The notes beneath the pieces are model-generated. The model was not told the DNA's origin and searched no databases. It saw only the letters and a list, made by a program, of their open reading frames with translations. DNA of 64,000 nucleotides, taken from positions 1,178,001 to 1,242,000 of the forward strand of contig JACDQD010000106.1 of the NCBI GenBank assembly GCA_019843655.1, read 5' to 3'. The stretch's first letter is position 1, and each line of letters starts with the position of its first letter. This DNA comes from Lethocerus indicus. Lineage: Eukaryota; Arthropoda; Insecta; Hemiptera; Belostomatidae. This document shows, piece by piece, positions 25,577-39,382 of the stretch. Position numbers and translations under genes: made by a program.

Positions 25577-28500
25577 GTAAGTACGCCACCGACATTATCT
25601 CTATCTAATAGGTTCCTAACGTTTTAGTTGATAGTGATACATTTTTTGAAACCACACTTTAATCATCTTACCGTATTCTTCAAAGTGTCCCAAAATTACG
25701 AGCCTTCAATTACTAATAAATTCATATTCTGAATTGAGATTATATGAACGCTACTTATATGTGGCTCATGCCAATCAGGCTAAAACCGATTCCACAAAGT
25801 GTGCGTATATGAAGAGCAACGAAAAACCGAGTCTCCCCCTGTATTTACTGCGCTGTATGTATAGCTCTAACGCAGAGGATTATTCAAATCGAGCCGGGTC
25901 TTTAAGATTTTTCAGCGTGATCCGAAATCGCTAGGAGGTTTCTTCACGGAAAGTGGTACCAATTTCTCCGATGGTGGGGATTTGGCGTGGGCCAAATGAA
26001 CCGACTGGAAGGGGCCCCCTCCTTTACCTCCCGCAAGAAAAACCTATCGCCCAATCTTCTTTCAGGGCCGGTTCTTCTTCCTCCTCCACTCCCACTTTAA
26101 CGCTGACGGAGTGAAATGAGTCCCGGCGAATCGTTCAGCCGTAGGCCTTCCCGGAATTTCTCTGCCGATTCACAAACCTTTCTATTCTACCAATCCTCTT
26201 TACTCCGCCCATTCACAATTTTAATGGTTTAACGATCCATTGCGATGAGTCGGTTCTGTTAACTTCAGCGTACACAAATGAAAAAACCGACTGGAGGGAA
26301 GTATCACTCATGTCCCCTCTAGGAAAGCAGTGGCAATGAAGCACGCTGCATACTGTTACTTTGCACTTAGAATTCGAGTAGACGTAAGTGGTCGATAATG
26401 AGTATCACTAAACTTCAAGTTACTTCAGGCTTAGCAAAATCCTCGCATTTAACGTACGAATTAATTTGATTACTACATTGCACCACGTTTCCATCGGTCC
26501 ACACTCATTCCCCGTTTTGTTGAAGTTCATTTCCGGAATAAATGCAAATTAACACCGTTAATATATTGGCCATTTTATAATTGTATTTATTTATCAATTC
26601 AGATCCTCAAATACGTACGTTCAATCTATCTACCTACTTTTATCTCTGCCCAATTAGGCTTCTGAAAGCTTTCATTGACACGACTATCAACCAAATCGGA
26701 AAATTAATTAAATTTCCTTTTTCCGAGTGTAAAATTCGGTTGTGAAAACATACAGGGTGCTATTTGCATTATTTAATTGGTACCGAATTCGTGAAAAATG
26801 TCCGGTTTTCCTGCTGCAGACGAAGCTTTATTAACAATTAAAAGGTAAATTTAAAATCCTTTGAATGCCAATTTTATGGTTCCGCATTGAATACATCGGT
26901 CGGGTTGTAAGTATAAATTGATTAAATGAAATGAGATAAAAATATCGAATAATTTTCCACCGTCCCGCTAAGAAAATCTTAACACCGAAATATCGAGAAG
27001 CAGACATAGAGAACGTCTCCAAAGAAATGGACTTATTAAATATATCCATTGCATTAGCGGTTATTGCATGCAAGCTGGGGGCGTCACTCTCAATATAAGT
27101 GACGAGATTCCTTAATGAGACTAGGTTCGGGATAAGGTTAATTGAACTGGAATTTACGTTCGCCGTAAGGCTTAACGTTCTAAATTCGTTCTGAATTATT
27201 TCAAAATTGCAAATTTTAATCGATTGCAAGTATAGACCGTATATTTCCAGAATACTCGTTATAGTCCCATTGATATACACTATTAGCACAGGAAATTATA
27301 GTTCTTAATTTATGCAAACCAAACCGTTTACAAGAAATATTATAGATTCTTGCCAGTGATACAGTCTAAATAGCGAAGCTCTGTCTAGAAGATATTGCAA
27401 ACGGTGGCCCTCCCACCTAGTGTTCAAGGAGTTTTAACTGTTCGATAACCTGAAACGACGGCGTATTGGAGCGAATGTCCAAAGTTTTCAACTCAGCTCA
27501 GAGTCTCCCCCTCGGTTCTTATAAATATGAATGTAGCCGGCCACTGTTAGGGCCCGTTGGGGAAATTTAAAATTGAAATCGAGTGATGGCGGGAGAGTGA
27601 GGAGCCCTCGTCTGATCCATTAAACAATATTCTGGAAAGAAAAATCTCTGCGGGTGGAAAAATAAGAAAATCATTCTCATTCATTAGCATCATTTTTCAG
27701 GCGAACATGACTTTCGGAGAAGAGAAGAATAAAATTGGTTTCAAATGCTCGTTTGTATCGCGTTATAAAACAAAATGAATGTACGTCCTCATTCTTACAT
27801 AAAAATGTGTACATCTCTTTTCACTTTTAACAGATAAAACTTTAAAAATATTTTTGGGTTGATTCAAAATATCTTTACTAGTTATCTTCAATATTCTTTA
27901 AAATATTTGTTCATATGCTAAACTTGGGAAGCCGAAAGTGATTGTATGTGCACTGTGTAGCGACAGTATATGGAATTGGCTTTTTAGGGACAACATTATT
28001 TTAAATTTGTAATTTGTAATTCAAAAATTTGAACTGATAATGAAAGAAGATCTAAAACTCGTTAGAAAAAATAAAATGCTAGACGTTAGGTAAAAACAAA
28101 ACTAAAATAGTGGTACATATTTGCCGCCATTTGCAATCTTAATGCCTTTATGCATACATGTATTTCAAACGAATATTGGCCTTTCGATGAAGCGTGGGAT
28201 TGTAATTTTTCACAATTACTCCATTCTCGAATCGATACCGGACAATTAGATTATACGAGCTCCGTTCGCAATTTCCCAAAGAATAATAACTGCACTCTCT
28301 TCAGAGTTTTTTGTGCAATTTCTGTCGTTGAGTTGTTCTTCGGCCAAGTGGGGGCCCTTAATATTCTAGATGTAGCCGGATGCATTGAACAGGCAGCTCG
28401 GAGGGGTCTAACTAAATATTTAGAACCCTGCAACTACCCTCTCCCACGTTTTTCTGTGTGTGTGGAACTATATCGCCGGCTAATATCTTCTTTCTTGGGC

Positions 28501-30276
28501 GGGCGCGGGATGTTGGCCCTACGCCCCGAGGGCTATTACGCTCCCCTAAGTGCTAACAATTAAGCCCGAATATCCCTACTTGTAAACTTCAGTTTCAAAT
28601 TATACACAGGTCTCTTGCGGCCGAGCAGTAATCGTCATTTCTTATTAACCAGAACTATTAAAAGTTTTTTTTTTACACCCAACTCTGGTTTCCACTACCT
28701 ATTTAAACGGAATTTATAACCGTATACCACTTATTAGTCTCTCAGGTGTCATTTCATACAGCTTCATCGCTTAGAAGGATATGAGCCACATTTCAGTTAA
28801 CGACGATCGTTTGACTATTATCTATAATCTATAGAATGGACGCTTGTTTTCGGGTATCTGAGTGATAGTCAGAGGTTGAAATCCTCGTTCATTGTCAGTA
28901 TACCCTATCCATGAGTCCGAAATATATTTTACAAAAAAAACGAACTTTTACATATAAAAGCATAAACTCATTGACAATGGGTTCATTTCAGAATATTTAT
29001 TGATTATTAATTCTAACCGTTAAGTGGATCAATTTTTTATATATTCGTTATTGTTATCGGGTTTAGTTAAGTGTTGGCCCCCATCCCGCCGGCCCGTTGA
29101 ATTAATTAATCGACTGTATTATCTGGCCAACCTCAATTTATAATTCGGCCCCTTTATAATTAATTAACATTAACGAGGTGGCTTCTTTAAATTATAATGA
29201 GCCGGACCCGTTACAGCTCATTAATTCCCTCCGGTTGCCTTGGTTTCGGGCGTTTATCCACCCTCCGGGGCCACTTGAAATTTTATTTTTGAGCGTACTG
29301 TTTCCCAGAAAATGTAAATAATTTTCGTAGTACCGAGAATTATACCTTAACATTAACCATTGCACTTATCTACCCAAATCCAATAACGGTGAATAGATAT
29401 TACAAAGGAATATGCCAACAAGTTGTTTTGTTGCGAACCTATCCATACCCCCCATTATTCATAACGTATCCATAAATATATTTCCGAAATATATTTTTCG
29501 AAGATGCGAAAAGGTTTAGAACATATTTAATTTTCGGTGGCGAACCGTAAGTAGCGTACTATTTCAGCTACGCGTTTAGTATTTTTATTCAATATTGCCA
29601 TGGCAATAAAGCTCATTGTCCATCACCTAAATAAGAAATTGATTACAGATTTTTGTTACTAGATTTAGTTGTTTTCTTTAGTGTAGATCATTCTACTGGA
29701 TCGGATTTTCATTCCAAATTTTCGGAATTTTAAGTAATATTATATTTCCGTCAGGAATTCCCTCAACCGAAAATCCCTAATCCCGGGCGGGCCAGAGACG
29801 ACACCACAAATTACCATTCCCTTAAGTTTATCTCCACGGTCTTCAGTTAAACCGCAGCAACAGAATACCATCTCTTTTATTTTCATTACTTTTTCCACAG
29901 TGGGCCGGGATCGCTTTTAAATTAGAACCTTAAAATCCCGGTTTAGCCCGGGAATTTTAAATTTCTTATTTATGTAGGAAGGGCTATTTATTTTCGAGAG
30001 GGTAAAATTGTTTTATCCATCTTTCGCTCCTCATCCGAGGATGAGGCGTGTTTCCGATGTCCAAGTTAACAAGCCGGCTGATCTCCAGCCGGGATAACGG
30101 TGAGATGGGACGGGGATTGGAATCAACTCAACCGTATATGCGTTATGTGCTATCCTTTTTTCCTCGGAACCGGCGGTTTGACAAGTCAATGAATATCCGA
30201 GGGTGAAAGTGAATTCGATGGGGCGGAAACTTTGGTAGAGGCCTGTGCCACATTGAGTCGTAGCTCAGACGCAGGG

Positions 30277-30329
30277 GCATCATCGGCGTGTTCGGGGTTT
30301 TATTTAAAACCGCCGAACGTCTCTGATGC
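30277..30329. ncRNA. Candidate long-stem hairpin (possible small-RNA precursor)
   Basis: The arms GCATCATCGGCGTGTTCGG and CCGAACGTCTCTGATGC, with flanking GGTTTTA and TAAAACCG, pair over about 25 bp with a few bulges and a very short loop. The single-copy, imperfect stem is the kind of structure seen in animal microRNA precursors, but it is somewhat short and there is no expression evidence. Confidence 0.25.
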
Positions 30330-32059
30330 GTGCTCGGCAGCCTAAGCCATCACCCCAGCTTACCCTTCAGAAAACCGCGCGTTTGGCATAGAATCACAGT
30401 GCCGGGCATTCCCTCGTCCGGGGTCCTGCTACCTCTCCCTTTTAAATACCATATTTTTCTATCTTCACTGATCTAGCCCAATTTCGGCTTCTTGCCATTC
30501 AAGTTGACGGGAGTTATCTGAGATCGTGGGGTGGGGGTTTTATATCTGAACACATACTTTTTCCCAATTGCTTTCTATGTATTAAAGTATTTTATTATCA
30601 CATTTCATTCACCTTGCTTCCTGTAATATAGCTCGGTTCGAACAGAGTATTTAGTATTCCTTTCCTTTGAAAACTTGGTATTGTTGCTGAAACAGGAAGT
30701 TGGCGCTTGTTTGTCTCAAATTCGGAGCCCAATAACAAGGACTTTCCTAAGGGTCTTAAAATGTTAATGAACGGCTTAACGCTCTTCCGGGACAACGCTC
30801 ATTTGCTACGATTCGCGTAATTCTCAAGAAAAGTACCACTACTGACAGTTCCGTCGGCGCCTTTCCCTTTTCAAAGCTGAAATTCACTTGAACCGTTTGA
30901 CTCATTTAAGATGCTAAAGGTTCCAAACAAAACATTCAGAGTAATGCTTCCTGGAAGCACTGACGAGATGGGTGTATTCCTCATTCTTCTCACTTTGAAG
31001 ATGTTCTCAGAAGAGCAACTTTAAGGACTAATTATGTGCTCGATGATGCTTAATAATGTGTAGAAAACATTCTTTACGTTCGTTCTACATAAAATTTCAT
31101 ACACTAAAAATCACGTAATTCAAATAATTAAATACTTTTGTGACCAGTTGTGGAAACTTTTCTTTGGTAGAAAATGGGCCTATTATCCCATTTCAATTTA
31201 TACTAGTTTCTTCCGCCATGTTTATTACATAGATTTAATTTTCTAACCGTCCTATTTCAAACATCTGTAGTTTAATTTCTAATATTGTTTTTTAGCGGAT
31301 AGAAATATTCACATTCGTATGTTTAATTAACCAGTATTTTATTTATCCGATTGAATCATATAATGCAATATATTGTATAGAAAATAATAAAATTCGCTAG
31401 ATCTTTATTTACTACTACTTTAAATTAACTACGGTTGTTAGTTACCGGAAACGGTTAACATCTGGTTTGTGACCAACGCGCGGCCAACGTGCAAGAGGAG
31501 AAAATTCAGAGGAAATTCAGCGAAAACCCTTCTAATAAACTGGTGTACACTTTATTCAACGCGAATCCTTCACCGTGATATGTCTTTGATGAAATTTTTA
31601 TTCGTCGCAAGTGGCGAATTCCGGCTTTATATTCAACATCCAGGTTCAATTCCGAGTTTTTTTTTCTAGGGTCGTAAAACGGCTATAAGCTGGTCCCTGC
31701 AATGCGGCGCCGGTCCCACCTCTCTTCCAATTTTACTTTAAATGAAGCAAATTTCCTTTCTCCCCTTCGGGCCGGCGAATTTGACTGTGTTTAATGTGCC
31801 TATTCAATACGGTTTCGTTTCATATTTATGCGAACGAGTGTTTTTAATTACAGCGAAATAATAACGCAATTCACGAAAAATAGTGGGCTCTCGGAAGATT
31901 CTTAAGGAAATTAGATCCGAATAATAACGTTCGTAACAAATAACTGAAATTAACACTATCCATTAATTATTTCCTTCGGATTGAGCCAGACGAGACTGTT
32001 TATTCGTCCCGGGGTTAATTGGGGGGAGGAGGTTCTAACCCCGGTCTTAAAAAAACAAT

Positions 32060-32460
32060 TGGTGCTTCCCTCCCCCCCCCCGTCACAATCCATCTACAAA
32101 AATAAACCACGCAAACGCCGCTCCTTAAAACTTTGAAGGGAAAAGGTTGCGGAAACGATTAATTATTTCTAGGGGTGCGATGGTTGGTGGAGGCAGGGCT
32201 CTTAACAAGACCGCCCCTCCACCCCCTCGTGTCTTCGGATGTAGAGCAGTTTAGGGTACAGCCGGCGGGGTTGAGTTTTTAGCCGCGTTTATCGCACCAC
32301 CTCCGCCATTTTACACTTCCTTGAACAGCTCCAACGACCCCACCCCCATTTCAACCTCCCCACAACCGACGCTTTTCCGCTTTTCCTTTACCCTAATTTC
32401 GGGTCGCCCCACTCCCTCCCACTCGCCTTCCCTGTGCCTCCTCGCCCGAGGCCGAAAATA
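32060..32460. other. Pyrimidine-rich, C-run stretch
   Basis: Repeated runs of C on the + strand (G on the - strand), including one of about ten C near 32073-32082 and several of four or five near 32213-32230 and 32338-32365. No gene is evident. Confidence 0.6.
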
Positions 32461-32809
32461 ATTATTTCCGACATTACCCGGTATAGGGGGGTAGGAAGAA
32501 ATAGGGTTGTCTTCAGGTGTTCAACATTATTAGTTCACCATCACCCTCTCCCTCACATCGAGATTCAAACTGTGGTTTCTTCTAGATAGTACCTGAGGTA
32601 ACCGAAACAGTCAATTCCTACATTGGTAATTACACTGCACAAACGTCGGCATTGGACAGAATTCAGAATTAGAGCCAACAATTATTAAGAGATGGGGGTC
32701 GATGTATTATTATATTGGTTATGTATTATTCTGCATTCTGCCTTCAATTTGGGCCAATAGCTACTTCGCGCTCTTAATAATAAAAAAATAGGGTATAAAA
32801 TAATTTAAT

Positions 32810-33029
32810 GTAGATTTCGTGTGTTTCTGTCTCGTCCGTGGGTGCACTTGCATCCATTAACTAGATTACTAAAAATAAACTTTTTTCAATAAATTTTGGA
32901 TCAACAGAAAAGTTTTATCGTAAATACACAATACCAAGCCTGATTATTTGGAAGTCAAAATAGTTGTGACCAGTCCCCGAACCCAAATAAGAGAAACAAC
33001 ATCCCCAAAAATACAATAACAAGACACAT
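32810..33029 (+). mobile_element. Foldback/TIR element copy D, deleted internal piece
   Basis: A 30-bp remnant of the left arm (GATTTCGTGTGTTTCTGTC) is joined directly to the internal segment seen at 4789-5115, ending near AATAACAAGACACA. Most of both arms is missing. Confidence 0.7.
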
Positions 33030-33955
33030 TACTGAGAATTTTATGAGTATGAGTACCTTTCTTTGAATGTTCGACCCTGTCGCTATCAGAAAAGGTTACA
33101 CAATAAGTTGCAATGACAAGTGGCCTTTAAAAATTAACATTAAAGAACACAAGAAATATATTAACATTTCAAGTGTGGGAATGAAGCTAATTAAATAGGA
33201 CAAAGGTACGGTGAGTGAAAAAATGACATTTAGCTGGCATTAAACAAGGTAACATTTTTCCTTGTAATTCCTGCACGACCCCTTGTTCACTCAGGTAATT
33301 AATATCGTTTCAAATAAAATTCAAAAAATGTCGTTTTTTATTTTCGCGTTGGTTTAATATCTCCCTAAAGGCCATGTCATCCCGGGTTAATACCAAAAAT
33401 TAATGCCAGATAATCTTTGTGTTCAATTAAACAGGAAAATATGAGTCCATGGACGCATAGTAGAAAACACGGGCGTTCAACTAAGTAAAAAAAAGACGGA
33501 TTTCATGTTTTAGTTATTTTAAGAGAGAATTAAAACAATTATTCCTTCCAAAACAATAGCTACCGGTCTCATGCAATATCCAGCTACCTTGTCAGACCTA
33601 CTGCTTAATAATTTCAGTCGTCACTTCACCTACAAGTTTATTAAACAGTGTTATAAACGCTATATATTTTAGATTTGAATATAAAAATAAACTGGCAGAT
33701 TGGATATCCACGTCAGCTATCAATAATAATATGACTACTGTTGCAAAGTTCTCTACTGCTAACTCTCGGAGACATATCTCATGTATATGTGCTTTAAATG
33801 TACGTAGACACTTATTCCCGTACATATAAAATTATTCCCGGTAGGCCGCTAGAATAATTACGCTAAGGGCGAATCATTACCAGGCTAACACTAAATTCAT
33901 TTCATTTTTATGAATTATACTATTGTAGGAGGTGATGTGGAAGTGACAACTATAA

Positions 33956-34064
33956 ACAATTGTAAATGCACATTATTCGCACAAAGTAAATACATGTTCA
34001 TTATTTACACTAAATAAATACATGTTCATTATTTACACAAAGTAAATGCTTACTCATTATTTAC
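33956..34064. repeat. 28-bp tandem repeat, three full units and a partial one
   Basis: Units start at 33981, 34009 and 34037, each ending in CATTATTTAC, with a degenerate partial unit before. The units differ at a handful of positions. Confidence 0.85.
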
Positions 34065-34493
34065 AGAATATTAAATATACACATTGGACTAATTAATATA
34101 GGCGTACACTATCACAGAAATGCCCATTCATTTAAAACGTAAGTACCAAAGACGGTCTCTGCAATGGTACACAATTGCAAATTTTTAAATTGCATTAGCA
34201 GTCGATTGCGGATAGATAAAATGATGATTGGTGAAGTTGATTCCGGTAGTTTCAACATAAAAATTGCAGGGACAGTGCCCCGATCAAGCCGGAATATAGA
34301 TCCGCTGGGAGTTGTTTATTCATGAGCGATACGTGAATGCAGTCCGAAATGTCGATCAAAGAGGGATATAGCAAATATTGTTTAGAAAGTGGTTTTCTCG
34401 GCCGAATATTGTTATTGTTCCTGTGCAGTACGAGTAGCGGAACAAGCGAAGCTTGTTGTGAACGGTTGGGCGGCTGTAGTGGCAAGGGAGTTG

Positions 34494-34520
34494 GTGTGTG
34501 TGTGTGTGTGTGTATATATA
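34494..34520. repeat. (TG)n(TA)n microsatellite
   Basis: About nine TG units run into four TA units. Confidence 0.9.
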
Positions 34521-36106
34521 TTTAAAATGAGACGGCCAAATACAAAACCAGACACTTGAAAATACATTAGATTCAAGTGAAATTTTCAGAATATTTAATC
34601 TAGGCGGTTGGGTTTAATAAACCCACAAGCGACTGATCTATCTGCGCTTTTAAAACAAACCCCGCACCCAAAACCCTAAGCCACCTGGCCAGTGTTTACA
34701 TCAATGGCCTATTTTTGGAACAAAATTTACAGCCTTTAAGGCCACCCATGTAGGCGCCAAATTGCGTTCTACAGGGGGTAAATAAATACACTAATTGGGC
34801 TTTTGAAACGTTCCACGAACGCGCTTCTACCGGTCGGGCCCCCGCGTCATTATGTGATAGACCCATAGGTTTAATTATAGGGGAAATTTGTTCTTGCAAA
34901 GAGGTAACGAGATCGTGAAACGCTTTAAAATAAATAGTCAGTCACCCGCCTCCGACGGACCTATAAAGTCCCTTTATCAGAATGTGACGTCATTTTTTCA
35001 ACGTGAATCGTTTCTATAAAATCTCAGTATTGTTTTTTGTTCCGCCTCCCGATTCGTATTATATCTCAAGTATATTTTCCAAACAAATAAAGTTATTTAT
35101 GATTTAAAAAATGCTCCATTTGAACGCGTAGAGAGATAATAATTTTAATTAATTTTACACTCCATTGGAGTTATTCGTTATCAATTCATTTCCCGAGCTT
35201 TCGAGGAATTCAACTAAAGCAAATGGAGAATCGTTTGATATACTATATTTTTTTTCATTCAAGTCAAACAGGGTGGTGTAAATCGCACAATTTTCAACAG
35301 CTGTGTATCAATGGCTTTGCAAAATTTCCTTTGCAAATACCGCCGGTATTGTCTCGTAATTTCCTAATGGTTAGATTGAATAGAGTTTTCAAATAAATTC
35401 CCGCTGGAAGCGATTTCATTGCAAAACGGACGGTCGCATTCATTAACAGTCGAGCGCCGATTTAGAAAGAGGGAACTCTATTCAATAATCTGCCTGTTCA
35501 GGCTATCCACCCTGATGTTAATGTAATCATTTGTTGTACACTTTATCGTGAACGCTCTTTATCGGCCCTTTGTTGCAACTAAACGTTATCGTCTGTTTTC
35601 TCCTGCTTAGGTGTTCAAACCACTCGCTTTGTTACTGATATCACGGTACCCTGTCTAAAATTTCAAAAATTACTCGTCCAAATAATGTTTATTTAACGTT
35701 TATTCATAAAGTTTCACAAATGTTCAAAAGCCTATTATCCCTTATCATGAGGTATATTCTGAATCCACCGATAGAAGTCGACATGTATTTCGCGTTGAGT
35801 AGGATATTCCAACCTAGATCACTGCAGTTAGGCAACTGACGTTGGGACAACGTCATAGCAACGGAAGTGATTTTCATGTATTAAAACCACCCTTAGGCGA
35901 CCGGACTTATGGGCCTTTTCAAGGCGAAATTCTTTACTTTCATTCGCTCGAAAACTCCTCGAATTCAGGATGGAATCAATTAGCATCGAATGCTGTTTCA
36001 TTTAAAAACAATGAATAAATTAAAAGAAATTGAAAGGTAACATTACAAAACGTAATGTATTTGAATAATACAACGATACCTTTCGGTTTTCTCTTCGGGA
36101 TACATA

Positions 36107-36124
36107 CCCAAATATATATTTGGG
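36107..36124. repeat. 18-bp perfect palindrome
   Basis: CCCAAATATATATTTGGG reads the same on both strands. It contains an AT alternation of the kind that slips easily. Confidence 0.8.
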
Positions 36125-38784
36125 ATTGATTTCAAATCGATTGCTGAAAAGGGGGCGAGAATGGAATCCTCCAGTGTTCGGTAAAAGGGAATTTTATAAT
36201 GCCGCTAATGCAAATTGCATTTCCCTGTTTGTAACCGGGAAGAGGTAATCTTTAAATTGACTCGTAATCCGGGCGTTACAAATAAAATACGCGGATTTAA
36301 TGAGGCGTCCCCAAAGGGAATGGAACTGAGATAGTTCCAGAACATGGCAGCTATCGAAAAATCCATTTCCTTTCCACCAGGTTTAAATTTTCATTGCAGT
36401 GGAAGTTTCGAAGATGAAGGTGTGTAATACACAATTCCATGTCATCGATATGAAACTATCGGATTAACTTGGGAAAATATGTTCCTTCCCATTAAACATT
36501 ATACACTTAACCCCCGCCCATTCAACCCTTGTAATAATGAAAACACTGTATTATTTACAAAGAAGATAATTTAAAATTTACCGTATATGTACAATTATGT
36601 TATTCATGGACAATATGTTCCCCGACCATGATTCCCGACACTTCTGTTAAATGATCTAAAATATTAGCTGAAACAGGCATTCAAAAAAAAAGGAGAAGCA
36701 TGTTGAAGAATTAATTATCGCTCTAATGATCCCTCTCAAAAACATGCCGTAACTAAATGTCCGGTATTTCCTCTCAGTAATTTTTTATAACACTCTTAAT
36801 GGGGTTGAAAAAGTAATTGAAAAAAAGTAAATAATACCGACTTCCTTTTTAACAAATGATGATTAACAATTGTTTTGACCTTTTAGAAGAGTGCGATTTT
36901 TACCGACACAGATAATTGTGCGGGAAATTTAATTAAGCCCCCCAAGTTGACGGATGTCCTGCTTTACTTGAGCTTCACCGGCTCTAATGAAGGGGCCGGG
37001 GGCTTCGCTTCGACTCCAGTGAACTGCCTCCCGAAAATTATTTCTTTCTTATTTTCGTCTCCTCCCCCCCCCCCCCTCATCCGTCGCTCTTTATTTTATA
37101 TCCTCTTTTCTTCCCCGAGAATAAATATCCGCCGTCAAATTAGCAAGCGGCATTATAAAGCGGGCAGAAGTATGCATTCATTTTCGGAATGGGCTCGGGC
37201 CCCTTTATTAAAAGCTTAAAAATGTTGCGAGAGATTGTTCGGGCGAAGATGGAGTTTGAAGAAAAAAATGATGGACCATCCTAACATACACGAAGGTATA
37301 GAAAAACTAACAATTAGTAGGAAAAAATAGGGCGAGAGGACGAATTAATTGGCGCCATAATTTTACAAATATACCAGATAGGTGGCCCTATCTTCCCATT
37401 ACCAGGGAGATCCTTCCATTACTTGTGAAGAACTCAGATGATACTCATAAAGTACTCCCGGACCTATGAGCAAAACCCTATAAAGCTTTATGCCTTCAAC
37501 AAAATATGCGTTCATTGTAGGCTTTCGTATTGTTTCACGCTCCATTTTCTATTCGGTACATATCCTGACAGCTGAAAATAAAAAATAAATAATAATTTAA
37601 GAGAAGCGCGATTAATGTTTACCGGCCTATCAATCAATCGAGGCTCCACCATCGCTCATATTCTTTTTTATTAATTGTATTCTCTCCCCCATTTATAACG
37701 GGCAGTCAATTAATTGTCAGGGCCGGTCAAACGATATACCGCATTTTAACAATACAACACCTTCGTCTGCATAAAATCATAATTCATTTTCCACTGGTAT
37801 AATTTAAAAAATCATAACTGAAATTGATCATTTTCCACAATGATTGATCTATCTAAATTACCATTATAGTTATAACAGTTCCATCAATGATTAGAAATCG
37901 GAGTCGACTAGTATTTGCGTTCTAATTATCTTTCTATATATTAAAACAGATCATAACTGTGAATGGTATTTCAAGCAAATTCCCCTTCGACGATTCAGAA
38001 ATCATAAGTAAAATCCATATTTTACCAACATTTAGGTCTGACTGTTGTTACAATGTATTTCGTAATGCTGTTAGTAAAGTTATGATAATTATGTTATTAT
38101 ATACTTCTAAAATGTAAGGACAATATTTTTAAAGGCAATAGCTGGGGAAGCCACAAAGGAAAGACAAGAATCAACAAAGAATAGAATTCAAGACATGTTC
38201 TAGAGTGGAAAAACCAATAAGAAAGACATTTTCTGGGTTATATTCAAATACCCCAAAACCACTAATTCTACCGAGAATATTTGTGCCAATCAAATTTACC
38301 CGAAAACCGGTTTAATTACACTAATGTGTTAGTGGAACGGGGGTCCTATTCCGTGAAAAGCTTTCTTCGATTTATTACGATAAATGTCTCCACGAGACCA
38401 TGACACTCTCAAATTGCCTCTCCGTTATTTTTACCCTACACGCTCTGTGTAACGTCTCGCGTTCTATTGAGCAAGTGTAGAAAGTAATAAATGGGGGGCC
38501 TGCGACTTCCTGTTCCGCAAGCTGTATCGTCTGGTAAGTTTCCCTCATTGATGGATACACTCCGGTCTCACATCTGCGCCTATAAAGCTCAGTTACAATT
38601 AAAAAAAAAACACAAAGTTTTGATTCGTATATCGTTTTGAAATATTCCGTTTTGGTTATCCGCCTGTTTTAATTTCCCCACATAACGTGAACACCTATTT
38701 ACGTGAATACAATAAATTATTATAATTTTCACTAAACTTAATTAGCATATGGGAATAATAAAGTCTGATATTTAAAGAGCTACT

Positions 38785-39382
38785 TTAATCTTAAGATTTC
38801 TTTTATCCTTTTTTTTATTTTATACAATCAACATTGAATGTTATAAGTACAAATGTTGTATGTATTTTTTTTCACATGTCTGACGTGATAAAAGAAGCGT
38901 CCTAAAGATGGCACTTTCGACACAAGAACAATTATATTCTAATTAAGGGCGAAGAAGATCTCTAGGCCAGCGGCGTTTAAGCCGACGCGGGGGATAATGG
39001 ATGGGTAAGAGAGGAAAGGGACTGAACGAGTGGATTAGGATGAGGAGAAAGGCGGGAGTGGAACTTCATTTTGCGGCTTCGTCAACTGTCGGTATGTTGA
39101 GGTCATGGTAGATTGTGTGGTCAGAAACATACCTGGGAGCATTAAGGATGGTACGAAGGACTTTTGACTGGAATCTCTGAATGCGAGCGATGTTGGATGT
39201 CTCGGTGGAACCCCATAGCTCTATACCGTCTGTCCGTGTCGGTTTAAGTATCGCTTTGTATATTGTCAGTTTGTTACTTAAGGTCAATTTTGATGTCCGT
39301 TTTAGTAATGGTCTTAAAAGTTCTAATTTTCGGTTCAAGTCGATTCTTTTGAGTCGGGTATGGGGATTCCACATGTTAATCT
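38785..39382 (-). mobile_element. Jockey-type LINE, 5'-truncated copy 4
   Basis: The - strand element lies at about 38792-39375, with TTAATCT at 38785-38791 and 39376-39382 as a probable 7-bp duplication. The A-rich tail is at the low-coordinate end. The frame from 39374 down to 39066 is open (WNPHTRLKR through NIPTVDEAAK), then a deletion of about 11 bp relative to copy 5 puts a stop in frame. Confidence 0.8.

Noticed and set aside
26831..27289. 152-codon open frame on the - strand
   Set aside because: It opens with GTG, the first ATG is near its middle, composition is ordinary and no motif is recognisable; a chance frame is the simplest reading.
28872..28893. GAGG-TTGAAAT-CCTC, which looks like a tRNA T arm
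   Set aside because: No matching A box upstream and no cloverleaf can be drawn.
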